The translations under genes and the position numbers were made by a program. From positions 1-44,476 of the forward strand of contig CAXXJK010000003.1 in assembly GCA_963665595.2 (NCBI GenBank): a stretch of DNA of 44,476 nt, written 5' to 3'. Position 1 is the stretch's first letter, and each line of letters starts with the position of its first letter. The notes beneath the pieces are model-generated. The model made no database searches. It saw only the letters and a list, made by a program, of their open reading frames with translations, and was not told the origin of the DNA. Source of the DNA: G963665595 sp963665595 (GTDB taxonomy: Bacteria; Actinomycetota; Coriobacteriia; Coriobacteriales; CADBOM01). Shown one piece after another: positions 24,898-33,562 of this stretch.

Positions 24898-27165
24898 ATG
24901 TCTGAAAGGAAAATCGATTGTGGCGATGGCGTAATCAAGTATCGCACCTGTGCGTGGTCGCCCCCAGGGGATCATCCGGTAGGCTGTGGCATGTATCTAC
25001 ATGTCAAAGACGGCAAAGTTGTAAAGGTAGAAGGTGACCCAGACCACCCCATTACCCAAGGCCGTCTATGCGTCAGATGTCTGACGCTTCCGGAGTACAT
25101 GTACAACGAAGAGCGCATTTTGACACCACTCTACCGTGATCCTAAGGATCGTGGTAAGGATGCATGGAAGGCTGTCTCGTGGGACGAGGCGATCGACATC
25201 ATCGAAGAGCGCGTCAATTACATCAAGGAAAACTTTGGTGCAGAGGCTATCGTTGCCTTCCAAGGTACGGGCCGTGAGGCTACGCTGTATAAGACTCCGC
25301 TTGCCTATGCTGCATTGGGCACGCCAAACTCCTGCTTCCCCATGAGCGGTGACTCATGCTACGGCCCGCGCTGTAGTGTTGCTGACTTCTTGTTGGGTGC
25401 TGGTTATCCTGAGCTTGACTATGCGGCATTCTTCCCCGATCGCTATGATGATCCTCGTTGGGAATGCCCAAAATACATTGTCCTTTGGGGCAAAGATCCT
25501 CTGTTCTCAAACCCCGATGGTTTCTTCGGTCATACGCTTATCGACCTCATGAAACGGGGCTCTCAATTCATAACTATCGACCCACGCCTGACTTGGGTGG
25601 GCGCTCGCGCTGCCTACCATCTGCAGTTGCGTCCTGGCACCGATGCCGCACTCGGCCTTGGTATCCTCAACGTCATCATCAGCGAAGATCTCTACGATCA
25701 TGATTTCGTTGAGAACTGGTGTTATGGGTTTGATGAGCTTACCGCACGTGCCGCGGAATATCCTCTTGACAAGGTTGAGGAAATCACGTGGGTACCCGCC
25801 GATCTTATCAGAGAAGTTGCACGTACCATGGCAACCGCCAAACCGTGCTCATTTATGTGGGGCCTCGCCATCGACACCAACTCAAACGGTGTTCAAGCAG
25901 GCGCTACGATGCTCGACATTGCTGCCATTACCGGCAATCTCGATGTGCCCGGCGGCGTGACCCTCGCTGTTCCCGCAAGCTTCATGGGCAAATGGCGCTA
26001 CGAATGTGCTCAACAACTTCCTCCAGGAATGCTTGAAAAGCAGATCACCGATCCTAAGTATGCTGGTTTCCAGGCTGCTCATCTTATTGCACATCCTGAT
26101 TGCATTCTTGAGACTCTTGAAACAGGAGAGCCTTATCCGTTCAAGATGTCTTGGTTCTATTCGAGCAACTTGGTGGCTAACACTTCAGCCGCGCAGCCCA
26201 AGCGTTGGTTTGATGCTCTGATGAAGCTTGACTTCAACGTATGCCAGGATGTCTTCATGACTCCGACGGCTATGGGTCTTTGCGATCTGTTCTTACCGGT
26301 TTCAACGTTTGCCGAGCATGATGGCATCGTGCTTCCTCACTTTGGCCGCAACACGCATATGGTTATGGCTATGAACAAGTGCGTAGAAGTAGGCGACTGT
26401 CGCTCTGACCTTGAAATCGACTTCCTGGTAGGCAAGCGTCTCAACCCTAAGGCATGGCCCTGGGAAAGCATAGCTGACTTCTTCACTGATCAAATCAAAC
26501 CCAAATTGGGTATTACGTTTGAAGAGTTGCAGGATCTCGGCTGGGTTCAGCAGGAGTTTGAGTACCGCAAATATGAGAAGGGCCTTCTGCGCAACGATGG
26601 CGAGCCAGGATTCAATACGCCTACTGGTCTCGTTGAGCTCGCCTCCTCTCTCTATGAGGACTGGGGCGAAGATCCACTGCCGTATTTCGAAGAGAATCAA
26701 TACACGCCGCTCAGCCATCCTGAATTGGCCGATGAGTATCCGTTGATTCTGACCACCGGTGGACGTGAGACTACTTCATTCCACTCTGAGCATCGTCAGA
26801 TTCCAAGCCTGCGTGCCATCATGCCTAATCCTCTCGTGCAGATCAATCCAGAACTTGCTGAGGAATTGGGCATTGAAGAAGGCGACTGGGTTTGCATAGA
26901 GAATCCTCTGGGCAAATGCGTAGAGAAGGCTCAGATTACTCCTATCGTTGCTCCTCGTGTTGTACATGCTCAGCATGGTTGGTGGTATCCGGAGCAAGAC
27001 GGTGAAGCTCCCAACTTGTTTGGTCTTTGGAAGAGCAGCCTGAACAGCCTGATTCCTCATCGTGCTATCGGCCGTATAGGTTTTGGTGCTCCTTACAAGA
27101 ACGTTATGTGCAAGATATATAAGGTTGACAGTCTCGACTACGCGACCGAAACTCAAGAGGGATAG
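24898..27165 (+). CDS. Molybdopterin (bis-MGD) oxidoreductase catalytic subunit A
   Basis: Large subunit, 755 residues, of the DMSO reductase superfamily, closest in look to acetylene hydratase, pyrogallol transhydroxylase and gut catechol dehydroxylases. Candidate [4Fe-4S] ligands are Cys18, Cys30, Cys58 and Cys61 (CAWSPPGD..GCG, LCVRC). Cys154 in GDSCYGPR aligns with the likely molybdenum or tungsten ligand. WGKDPLFSNPDGFFGH and IDPRLTWVGARAAYHLQLRPGTD bind the pterin; the C-terminal domain from about 615 (TTGGRETTSFHSEHRQ, HAQHGWWYPEQ) closes it. No Tat signal, so it is cytoplasmic. AGGAG precedes the ATG. It is followed 13 bases later by the Fe-S subunit. Substrate unknown. Confidence 0.9.
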   Translation: MSERKIDCGDGVIKYRTCAWSPPGDHPVGCGMYLHVKDGKVVKVEGDPDHPITQGRLCVRCLTLPEYMYNEERILTPLYRDPKDRGKDAWKAVSWDEAIDIIEERVNYIKENFGAEAIVAFQGTGREATLYKTPLAYAALGTPNSCFPMSGDSCYGPRCSVADFLLGAGYPELDYAAFFPDRYDDPRWECPKYIVLWGKDPLFSNPDGFFGHTLIDLMKRGSQFITIDPRLTWVGARAAYHLQLRPGTDAALGLGILNVIISEDLYDHDFVENWCYGFDELTARAAEYPLDKVEEITWVPADLIREVARTMATAKPCSFMWGLAIDTNSNGVQAGATMLDIAAITGNLDVPGGVTLAVPASFMGKWRYECAQQLPPGMLEKQITDPKYAGFQAAHLIAHPDCILETLETGEPYPFKMSWFYSSNLVANTSAAQPKRWFDALMKLDFNVCQDVFMTPTAMGLCDLFLPVSTFAEHDGIVLPHFGRNTHMVMAMNKCVEVGDCRSDLEIDFLVGKRLNPKAWPWESIADFFTDQIKPKLGITFEELQDLGWVQQEFEYRKYEKGLLRNDGEPGFNTPTGLVELASSLYEDWGEDPLPYFEENQYTPLSHPELADEYPLILTTGGRETTSFHSEHRQIPSLRAIMPNPLVQINPELAEELGIEEGDWVCIENPLGKCVEKAQITPIVAPRVVHAQHGWWYPEQDGEAPNLFGLWKSSLNSLIPHRAIGRIGFGAPYKNVMCKIYKVDSLDYATETQEG

Positions 27166-27178
27166 AGAGGGGATGGAC

Positions 27179-27511
27179 ATGAAAGATTACGCTCTCTTAA
27201 TTGATTACAAGTACTGCACGGGCTGCCATGTCTGCGAGGTTTCCTGCAGAAACGAGCACAATATTCCGCTCGATCAGTGGGGCATCAAACTTACTGAGAT
27301 GGGTCCGGTCAAACTTGACGGCAAGTGGATGTGGAATTATGTGCCGGTTCCGTCAGATCTCTGCGATTTCTGCGAGGCACGTCTCGAAGAGGGCCTGAAA
27401 CCCACATGCGTGCATCACTGCCTTGCTCAATGCATAGAACTGATAGAAGTCGAGCAGATTTCTGAGAAGATGCGCGACGCTGGCAAGACCGTCGTCTGCT
27501 TCAGACCGTAG
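27179..27511 (+). CDS. 4Fe-4S small subunit of molybdoenzyme A
   Basis: Small electron-transfer subunit, 110 residues. The N-terminal cluster motif is CTGCHVCEVSC, and a second set of cysteines lies in LCDFCEARLEEGLKPTCVHHCLAQC. It is a shortened form of the DmsB/NrfC-type dicluster ferredoxins (usually near 200 residues with four clusters). The frame is open from 27083, and an ATG at 27173 overlaps the ribosome site; the ATG at 27179 has GAGAGGGG at good distance and gives MKDYALLIDYKYC. Its pairing with the large subunit is repeated in operon B. No membrane anchor subunit is encoded. Confidence 0.88.
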   Translation: MKDYALLIDYKYCTGCHVCEVSCRNEHNIPLDQWGIKLTEMGPVKLDGKWMWNYVPVPSDLCDFCEARLEEGLKPTCVHHCLAQCIELIEVEQISEKMRDAGKTVVCFRP

Positions 27512-27531
27512 TACGATTATTCTTGTTATTC

Positions 27532-27573
27532 TGTGGGGTGACTGTCTTCAGACGGCCACCCCACAATAGTTTT
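27532..27573 (+). terminator. Terminator of operon A
   Basis: TGTGGGGTG pairs with CACCCCACA, with an inner stem CTGTCT/AGACGG, followed by TAGTTTT. It lies 20 bases past the Fe-S subunit stop. Confidence 0.8.
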
Positions 27574-27605
27574 AGGAAGTAAGAGAGTTTTAATTCAAGA
27601 TGGCT

Positions 27606-27653
27606 TATAATCAAGTCCGCATTGGGTTTATTAGCTGATCGCCACAAGGCGAT
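27606..27653 (+). promoter_or_regulatory. -10 box and leader hairpin before luxR2
   Basis: TATAAT at 27606-27611 is a perfect -10 box, though the -35 is poor. A perfect 6-bp hairpin (ATCGCC, ACAA, GGCGAT; 27638-27653) lies in the leader just before the ribosome site of luxR2 and could limit translation. Confidence 0.45.
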
Positions 27654-27666
27654 GACGGGGGAAGCG

Positions 27667-29031
27667 ATGAAAATCCAAAGTATCATGGGGTATGTGATGA
27701 TCTCAATCGCATTTGTGATGGCAGGTGCGATTATTCTTGAGTTTTATCGAATCGCTCAACCCTATCTTGGATTCCTTCTCATTTTGCCTATCGTACTCTC
27801 TGTCGCCCTGCTCTCCCAATTTGTCGTCTTTCTGTTCTACGGCAATACCAACAAGCCGTTTCTGGCGGTCATGTTGCTGCTGATCGTATTGCTGAGTTTC
27901 TTTGTTTCGTTGGTTGATGTTTCTTGGAGACCCGTTTCCTGTCTTGTGCTGTTGGGGTTGACTCTGATCGTGCTGATGAGCATCATTCCCCAGTTTCTTT
28001 CTCTGTACTATTCCAACCAGTCTGTGATGATAGCGTTTGTTGCCGCAGCGGCATTGACGCTTGTATTTGCTTTGACTGAAAACCGATACGCCATTTTTAT
28101 ACTCAGTCTGGTACTGCTGGTCACGGCCTGTTTCCTCATGGCTGACGATGAATTGTTCAATCTGCCACGAGATAGTTCAAAGCAGGAGTCGTTCGTTCGC
28201 TCTCATCTAAAAGATATTGCGACCACATTTGTTCTGGGTATTCTTGCCGGCTCGATGGAGGTTCTTCTTTCGAGTTTTGACGTTCAAATGGTTCTCGGGT
28301 CATTTGTTCCGGTTTGTTTGGGAATGGCCGTGTGCTTTCTGTACTTCCACCAGCACGACGAGGTCAGGATGGTCGTGCGGCGTTGGCTTTTCATCTGCTG
28401 CATGGTGACGTTGCTTCTCATCGCGGTGTTGCCTCTGGCGGGTAAGCTCGCCTGTGCGTTTCTTATTCTTTTCTTTCTGGGCGTGTTTTTTGGCGAGAAG
28501 GTATACCTGACCTTTTTCTCTTTTGAATTTTCGCGCAGGAATTTTTTCATTATATCGGCGACGACGTTCATGGGTATGATCATCGGCAGCGTGCTGACGT
28601 TTGCGGTGTATCAAGCTGATGGCAGCACTCTGTTCGGCAGCAACGTGACCATCTATCTGTTCCAACTCATAACGCTGTTTCTCTTTGTTGAATATTTCAT
28701 ACTGGGGGTTCCGCAGAGTAGTGGAACATCCTTGAAGGATGAAGAGCATGCAGCAAAGGATTCTTCGGAGGTTTCTGAGGAAGCTACTAGCGAGGGGAAA
28801 GAGGGGTTTTTGCGCTCGCGCTGTAAGACACTTTCTCAGGAATACAAGCTTTCTGCGCGACAACAAGAAGTTCTCTTGATGCTCGCGAAGGGGAGGAATG
28901 CCCAACATATCAGCGACAGTCTACAAGTTTCTCGTTCTACTGCTAAGACCCATATCTACAATATCTATCAAAAATTTGGTGTAGGGTCTCAACAGGAACT
29001 CATCAGTATCATCGAGGAGCGTCAGTCATGA
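27667..29031 (+). CDS. Membrane-bound LuxR-family regulator 2
   Basis: Regulator of 454 residues with about 12 hydrophobic segments (roughly residues 5-355), an acidic linker (about 360-390, with DEEHAAKDSSEVSEE) and a LuxR helix-turn-helix (about 393-450: LSARQQEVLLMLAKGRNAQHISDSLQVSRSTAKTHIYNIYQKF). The frame can begin at a TTG at 27622, but ATG 27667 has GGGGGAAG upstream. Its TGA stop overlaps the ATG of luxR3 (ATGA), so the two are translationally coupled and may work as a pair. It sits between the two molybdoenzyme operons. Confidence 0.87.
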   Translation: MKIQSIMGYVMISIAFVMAGAIILEFYRIAQPYLGFLLILPIVLSVALLSQFVVFLFYGNTNKPFLAVMLLLIVLLSFFVSLVDVSWRPVSCLVLLGLTLIVLMSIIPQFLSLYYSNQSVMIAFVAAAALTLVFALTENRYAIFILSLVLLVTACFLMADDELFNLPRDSSKQESFVRSHLKDIATTFVLGILAGSMEVLLSSFDVQMVLGSFVPVCLGMAVCFLYFHQHDEVRMVVRRWLFICCMVTLLLIAVLPLAGKLACAFLILFFLGVFFGEKVYLTFFSFEFSRRNFFIISATTFMGMIIGSVLTFAVYQADGSTLFGSNVTIYLFQLITLFLFVEYFILGVPQSSGTSLKDEEHAAKDSSEVSEEATSEGKEGFLRSRCKTLSQEYKLSARQQEVLLMLAKGRNAQHISDSLQVSRSTAKTHIYNIYQKFGVGSQQELISIIEERQS

Positions 29032-30461
29032 TAGACAAACATCATCGTGAGACGATCCAAGGTATATTTGAGAACAGAACGATGCGGGATAAGTGCTGCG
29101 TTTTGCTGGGCCTTCTTGGTTATGCGCTCTTTTCAACATGGGGTATTCTCCTGCTGTATAGCACAATCCTGCGTCCTATTACCGGGGAAGCTGACTCTGA
29201 CGACTTTCAGATAGCGAGAATCATCTTCTATTCGACGCTTCTGATTCTTCATTTCATTATCTGGCTCTTCTCCAATAAGGTTCGCTCTTGGTGGCATACT
29301 CCTCTTTTTGTGGCGGGTATCGTGTTTTCGATGGCTAACTGCATATACTTTCTTCTTCCTGTTGAATATAGCGCGTCGATGATGTGGCTTTCATGGGTTA
29401 TCACCGTGTTGGGGTATATATCTCTCATTTTTCTCTGGGGACGTTTTTTCAACTGGCTCTGCACTGCCTGCTCGGCATACTTCGTAACTATAGCGACGTT
29501 TATCTCAGGTCTGGGGTTTCTCGTCATTTCCTATATGCAACCAGTACCGAGCATCGTCGCTATGGCGCTCTTGCCGCTTCTTTCTGTGCTGCTCTACGGT
29601 GTGGCCGCACATAATCTGAATCTGCTGCCGTTCTCTCCCATGACCAAGCGCGAGATATTCAAGACGGTAAAAGTGAGTCCCTTCATTGCCTCATTTCTCT
29701 ACAGTATACCCATGGGCCTCGTGGGGGCATATTTCATATCGTGGGGACCCGGTTTCATCATCGCCCCGTTGCTCATTGGTTGCGTGGTCATGGTTGCCGG
29801 CGCGGTGATGTTTACCTATGTGAATGTCCCACGATTTTTGGAGATATCGGCATTCTGGAGTCTCCCCATATTTATTTTCTTTCTGAATCTTTTGATGGTT
29901 CGCGAGATGCCCGTCGAGGCATTTTGTTGCACCGCGCTCGTCTTTTTTACCTTCGTCCGATCTACGAGTAATCGTCGAGCGGTGAACAAGATACTGTCGG
30001 GGAAGACCGGCTACCCACTCGGTGCTCACGCCTATGGACGCCTCGCGAATACCTTCGGTGTTCTTCTGGGCTGGGTGTTGGGTTGGATATCGCTTAAGGT
30101 TGGCAATCAGGAGACGATGCTACTCGTGTTTGTTGTCCTTAATCTGTTGCTTATCGTACCGGGATCCTTTTTCCTCACGGATTATTTTCCGCGTGATGTC
30201 GCGGTGGATGATCAGACTAAAAAGGGTTGGTGGAAGCGCCGTTGTTCAATCATAGCCGCCCAAGATGGTCTGACTATCAGACAGGGAGAGATCATGATTC
30301 TTTTGGCAAAGGGGCGCAACTCACATTACATGGCAGAGAGTCTCTGTCTTTCGCATCATACCGTTCGCACTCACATTCAGGCGATCTATAAAAAGCTTGA
30401 TGTTCACTCTCGCCAAGAGTTGCTCGACTACATTGATAATTATCCGATTGAGGATGAGTAG
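29028..30461 (+). CDS. Membrane-bound LuxR-family regulator 3
   Basis: Regulator of 477 residues with about 12 hydrophobic segments (roughly residues 20-390) and a C-terminal LuxR domain (about 412-470: LTIRQGEIMILLAKGRNSHYMAESLCLSHHTVRTHIQAIYKKLDV). Start overlaps the luxR2 stop by four bases. It lies directly upstream of operon B, in the same direction, and 50 bases before the second 52-bp element, so it is the prime candidate to control operon B. The KGRN motif in the HTH is shared with LuxR2 but not LuxR1. Confidence 0.87.
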   Translation: MIDKHHRETIQGIFENRTMRDKCCVLLGLLGYALFSTWGILLLYSTILRPITGEADSDDFQIARIIFYSTLLILHFIIWLFSNKVRSWWHTPLFVAGIVFSMANCIYFLLPVEYSASMMWLSWVITVLGYISLIFLWGRFFNWLCTACSAYFVTIATFISGLGFLVISYMQPVPSIVAMALLPLLSVLLYGVAAHNLNLLPFSPMTKREIFKTVKVSPFIASFLYSIPMGLVGAYFISWGPGFIIAPLLIGCVVMVAGAVMFTYVNVPRFLEISAFWSLPIFIFFLNLLMVREMPVEAFCCTALVFFTFVRSTSNRRAVNKILSGKTGYPLGAHAYGRLANTFGVLLGWVLGWISLKVGNQETMLLVFVVLNLLLIVPGSFFLTDYFPRDVAVDDQTKKGWWKRRCSIIAAQDGLTIRQGEIMILLAKGRNSHYMAESLCLSHHTVRTHIQAIYKKLDVHSRQELLDYIDNYPIEDE

Positions 30462-30511
30462 TACTCATACTTTTTTGAGGACTACACTGTTTCCCCAGTT
30501 AAATAGGGGTA

Positions 30512-30563
30512 CTCAACCTCTTTGACATAGCTAAACAATATGAAATCACTCAACAAGACGATT
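30512..30563 (+). promoter_or_regulatory. Conserved 52-bp element, copy 2 (operon B)
   Basis: Same layout as copy 1: TCAACCT, TTTGACATAGCT, a smaller palindrome TGAAATCA (TGA-AA-TCA) at 30541-30548 and GACGATT at the end. A TATAAC box at 30567-30572 may be the -10 site; there is no good -35, as expected for an activator-dependent promoter. Confidence 0.7.
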
Positions 30564-30684
30564 CTCTATAACGGTATTTCGCCCCTAGAATCAGCCCGAT
30601 GGATAGGGTTTTACTGGGCCTTGCCCCCGAAGCGCACGCCTATTCGGTCATTGATGCTTGGGAAGTTAGGGAAGGAGAATCAAA

Positions 30685-33129
30685 TTGGCAGAGTTTAATG
30701 AGTATCTGGCTCAGATAGACAAGGGCGTCTATCATGAGGGCGAGTTCCAATGGATGGAAGGCGACCTGAAGGTAACTCGCACAAATCATTGGTCACCCCC
30801 GGGGTGCCACAATGGTTGCGGCATTTTGTTGTACACTGACAAGGATGACAAGCTCGTAAAGGTTGAAGGCGATCCTCTGAATCCGTTCAACAGTGGCAAG
30901 CTCTGCATGCGCTGTCTTGATCTGGTTGAGGCGGTCAATAATCCTCAACGTTTGAAGTACCCCCTACGTCGTGCTGGCGAGCGCGGCGAGAATAAGTGGG
31001 AGCGCATTACTTGGGACGAGGCTCTTGACGAAATTGAGGAAAAGGTAAAGGCCATCAAACGCGATTTCGGTTCTCACACCATCGTCGGTGTGCATGGAAC
31101 CGGCCGTAACATTGGTTGGCAGATGCCCTACTTCTTCTCAGCGGCTCTTGAGACTCCCAACGTCTCAAACTATGGCTTTACCGGCTTTGCCTGCTATCTG
31201 CCACGTATGATTGGCTCTTCGGCAAAGATGGGCGAGATGAACATCATCGATGTTTCTGAAACCCACGAAGACCGCTACTCTCATGATGAGTGGCATCGTC
31301 CCGATGTCATCATGGTCTGGGGTTGCGAGCCACTCAAGTCAAACGCTGACGGCTTCCTTGGTCACTGGATTGTTCAGAGCATGCAGTATGGCTCAAAGAT
31401 CATCACCATTGACCCGCGCCTGACGTGGCTTGCCTCTCGCTCAGAGTACTGGCTCCAGGTTCGTCCTGGCACCGATGGCGCTCTCGGCATGGGCATGATC
31501 AATGTCATCATCAATGAGGACTTGGTTGATCAAGAATTCATCAGCTACTGGACCTATGGCTACGAAGAGCTCGTCGAGTACATCCAGCCTTACACGGCTG
31601 AGTGGGCAGCCGAAGTCTGCGGCCTTGATGCTGAAGATATTAAGGGTGCTGCACGCCTCTATGCGTCAGTTGACTCCGCCTCGATCCAGTGGGGTCTTGC
31701 ATTCGAGCAGCAGATTTCTGCTCTCGGCGTTACCTCGGCCGCATGCGACCTCATGGGCCTTACCGGTAATATCGATAATCCTGGTGGCAACCTGCTCATC
31801 AAATGCGCATTCGATATCGAGAAGCGCTATGGCTTAGGTGACGACCTTATCGACCGCGAAACCTACAAGAAGAAGCTGACTACGTCGGCCGGTATCGAAG
31901 AATCCGACATCGTCTCTTGTGCAGCAACCGATGCTATTCTGTTGGCAGTCGAGACAGGCGAGCCGTATCCCATCAACATGATGTGGATTGAAAGCTCTAA
32001 CCCATTGGCGTGCCCGGCTATGGATACCCAGCGTATCTACAACTCCTTTAAGAAGATTCCGTTTGTTGTTGTGGCTGATCCGTTCTTGACACCATCTGCC
32101 ATCGCCTGTGCCGACTTGGTACTTCCGGTTGCGATGAGCTGCGAGCGTAATGCCGTTCGTACGTGGTGGACTCCGGTTCGCTCTATCTCAAAGGTTACCT
32201 CATATTATGAGGCCAAATCTGACGAGGAAATCGCTCTCATGGTAGGCAAGCGCCTCAAGCCAGAGAACTTCCCTTGGAAAGATGATAAAGAATTCAGCAC
32301 GTGGTATTTGACCGACCAACGCGTTCCTGGTGGCACCACCTATGAAGGTGACTTCGAAGAGCTGCAGAATAGCGGCGGCTTCAAGTACTGGGATTGGGAT
32401 TCTACCTACTACAAGTATGCCAAGGGTATGGCGCGTGAAGACGGACAGGTCGGTTTTGATACCGCTTCGGGCCGTTTCGAGTTCCACTCCTTCGGCTATG
32501 ATCACTGGGGTGTCGAGACCATGCCCTATCACATCGAGCCAATTCATGGCCCGGTCGCCTCGCCGGAAGAGTATAAAGAGTATCCGTTCATCGCTACCTG
32601 CGGCGGCCGCTCCTATGAATTCTTCCACAGTGAGCATCGTCAACTCGATACCATGCGTGAGTTCCATCCCGATCCGCTCGTGATGATCAATCCTGAGGCT
32701 GCGGCCGAACTGGGCATCATCGACAACGACTGGGTATGGCTTGAGAGCCTGCAGGGTCGCTTCCGCCAGAGGGCGAAGCTGTTCCCCGGTGTCAAGAAGA
32801 ACGTCGTACATGCCGAACATGCGTGGTGGTTCCCCGAGCAACAAGGGGAAGAGCCCTATCTGTTTGGTGTCTTTGACTCAAACCCGAACAACCTGACCAA
32901 GCCTTTCGAGAATGGACAGGGCGGTATCGGTTCTGGCATCAAGAGCTTCTTGGTTAAGGTCTATAAGTGCCAGGAAGGCGATGTCATGCCGACTGAGCAG
33001 ATTACCCGTCTCGGCGGCTTTGAGCGTGACGAAGAGAAACAGGGCAAGGCAATTGATGCCGTAGAAATCGAGGAGCGCTTCCATGGTGTTCGCCGTGTAG
33101 ACCTCGACGAAGCCAAGGAAGGAGAATAA
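30685..33129 (+). CDS. Molybdopterin (bis-MGD) oxidoreductase catalytic subunit B
   Basis: Second large subunit, 814 residues, clearly homologous to subunit A along its length. Candidate [4Fe-4S] ligands are Cys41, Cys45, Cys74 and Cys77 (WSPPGCHNGCG, LCMRC), a slightly different arrangement from A. Cys170 in GFACYLPR is the likely metal ligand. WGCEPLKSNADGFLGHW, IDPRLTWLASRSEYWLQVRPGTD and the C-terminal CGGRSYEFFHSEHRQ and HAEHAWWFPEQ match A. It is longer at both ends than A. The start is a rare TTG with GAAGGAGA seven bases upstream. No Tat signal, so cytoplasmic. First gene of operon B; the Fe-S subunit follows after two bases. Substrate unknown. Confidence 0.9.
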   Translation: MAEFNEYLAQIDKGVYHEGEFQWMEGDLKVTRTNHWSPPGCHNGCGILLYTDKDDKLVKVEGDPLNPFNSGKLCMRCLDLVEAVNNPQRLKYPLRRAGERGENKWERITWDEALDEIEEKVKAIKRDFGSHTIVGVHGTGRNIGWQMPYFFSAALETPNVSNYGFTGFACYLPRMIGSSAKMGEMNIIDVSETHEDRYSHDEWHRPDVIMVWGCEPLKSNADGFLGHWIVQSMQYGSKIITIDPRLTWLASRSEYWLQVRPGTDGALGMGMINVIINEDLVDQEFISYWTYGYEELVEYIQPYTAEWAAEVCGLDAEDIKGAARLYASVDSASIQWGLAFEQQISALGVTSAACDLMGLTGNIDNPGGNLLIKCAFDIEKRYGLGDDLIDRETYKKKLTTSAGIEESDIVSCAATDAILLAVETGEPYPINMMWIESSNPLACPAMDTQRIYNSFKKIPFVVVADPFLTPSAIACADLVLPVAMSCERNAVRTWWTPVRSISKVTSYYEAKSDEEIALMVGKRLKPENFPWKDDKEFSTWYLTDQRVPGGTTYEGDFEELQNSGGFKYWDWDSTYYKYAKGMAREDGQVGFDTASGRFEFHSFGYDHWGVETMPYHIEPIHGPVASPEEYKEYPFIATCGGRSYEFFHSEHRQLDTMREFHPDPLVMINPEAAAELGIIDNDWVWLESLQGRFRQRAKLFPGVKKNVVHAEHAWWFPEQQGEEPYLFGVFDSNPNNLTKPFENGQGGIGSGIKSFLVKVYKCQEGDVMPTEQITRLGGFERDEEKQGKAIDAVEIEERFHGVRRVDLDEAKEGE

Positions 33130-33131
33130 CC

Positions 33132-33488
33132 ATGGGAGAGAACTCCACTCAGTACGGAATCCTCGTCAATACGGAGTATTGCACTGGTTGCCACTCCTGC
33201 GAGGTTGCCTGCAAAAAAGAATTAGATCTGAAAAAGGACGAGTTTGGCATTAAGGTGACTGAGGTTGGTCCCTTTAAATACGAGACCGGCGATCAGGCCG
33301 GCAAGTGGGAATGGACCTATGCACCGGTTATCACCAACGCATGCAATATGTGTGCCACACGTACGGAAGCCGGAAAGCTTCCCTCTTGCGTGCATCACTG
33401 CCAGGCTTGGTGCATGTATTACGGCCCTGTTGAGGAACTGGCCAAGAAAATGGACGGGCAAACGCGCTGGACGCTGCTGACTCGCTAG
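33132..33488 (+). CDS. 4Fe-4S small subunit of molybdoenzyme B
   Basis: Small ferredoxin-like subunit, 118 residues, paralogous to the one in operon A. Cluster motifs CTGCHSCEVAC and ACNMCATRTEAGKLPSCVHHCQAWC. The VHHC segment is identical in the two copies. It starts two bases after the stop of subunit B, within reach of the same AGGAAGGAG site, so tightly coupled translation is expected. Confidence 0.9.
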   Translation: MGENSTQYGILVNTEYCTGCHSCEVACKKELDLKKDEFGIKVTEVGPFKYETGDQAGKWEWTYAPVITNACNMCATRTEAGKLPSCVHHCQAWCMYYGPVEELAKKMDGQTRWTLLTR

Positions 33489-33497
33489 TTTTATGTT

Positions 33498-33525
33498 GTG
33501 TCCCGGGAGTTCTCTCCCGGGACAC
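33498..33525 (+). other. Strong hairpin between Fe-S subunit and MmgE/PrpD genes
   Basis: GTGTCCCGGGAG, loop TTCT, CTCCCGGGACAC: a perfect 12-bp stem. No T run follows, so it is more likely an RNA-stabilising or processing hairpin that sets lower or separate expression of the downstream genes than a true terminator. Confidence 0.7.
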
Positions 33526-33562
33526 GGACTTACATAACAAGGACGGAGACAAGGAGAGAACG

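Noticed and set aside
32200..32844. 214-codon minus-strand open frame
   Set aside because: Antisense of molybdoenzyme B, a side effect of its biased codon use.
33498..33525. Hairpin as a true terminator ending operon B after two genes
   Set aside because: No T run follows and the next gene starts 38 bases later with a good ribosome site.
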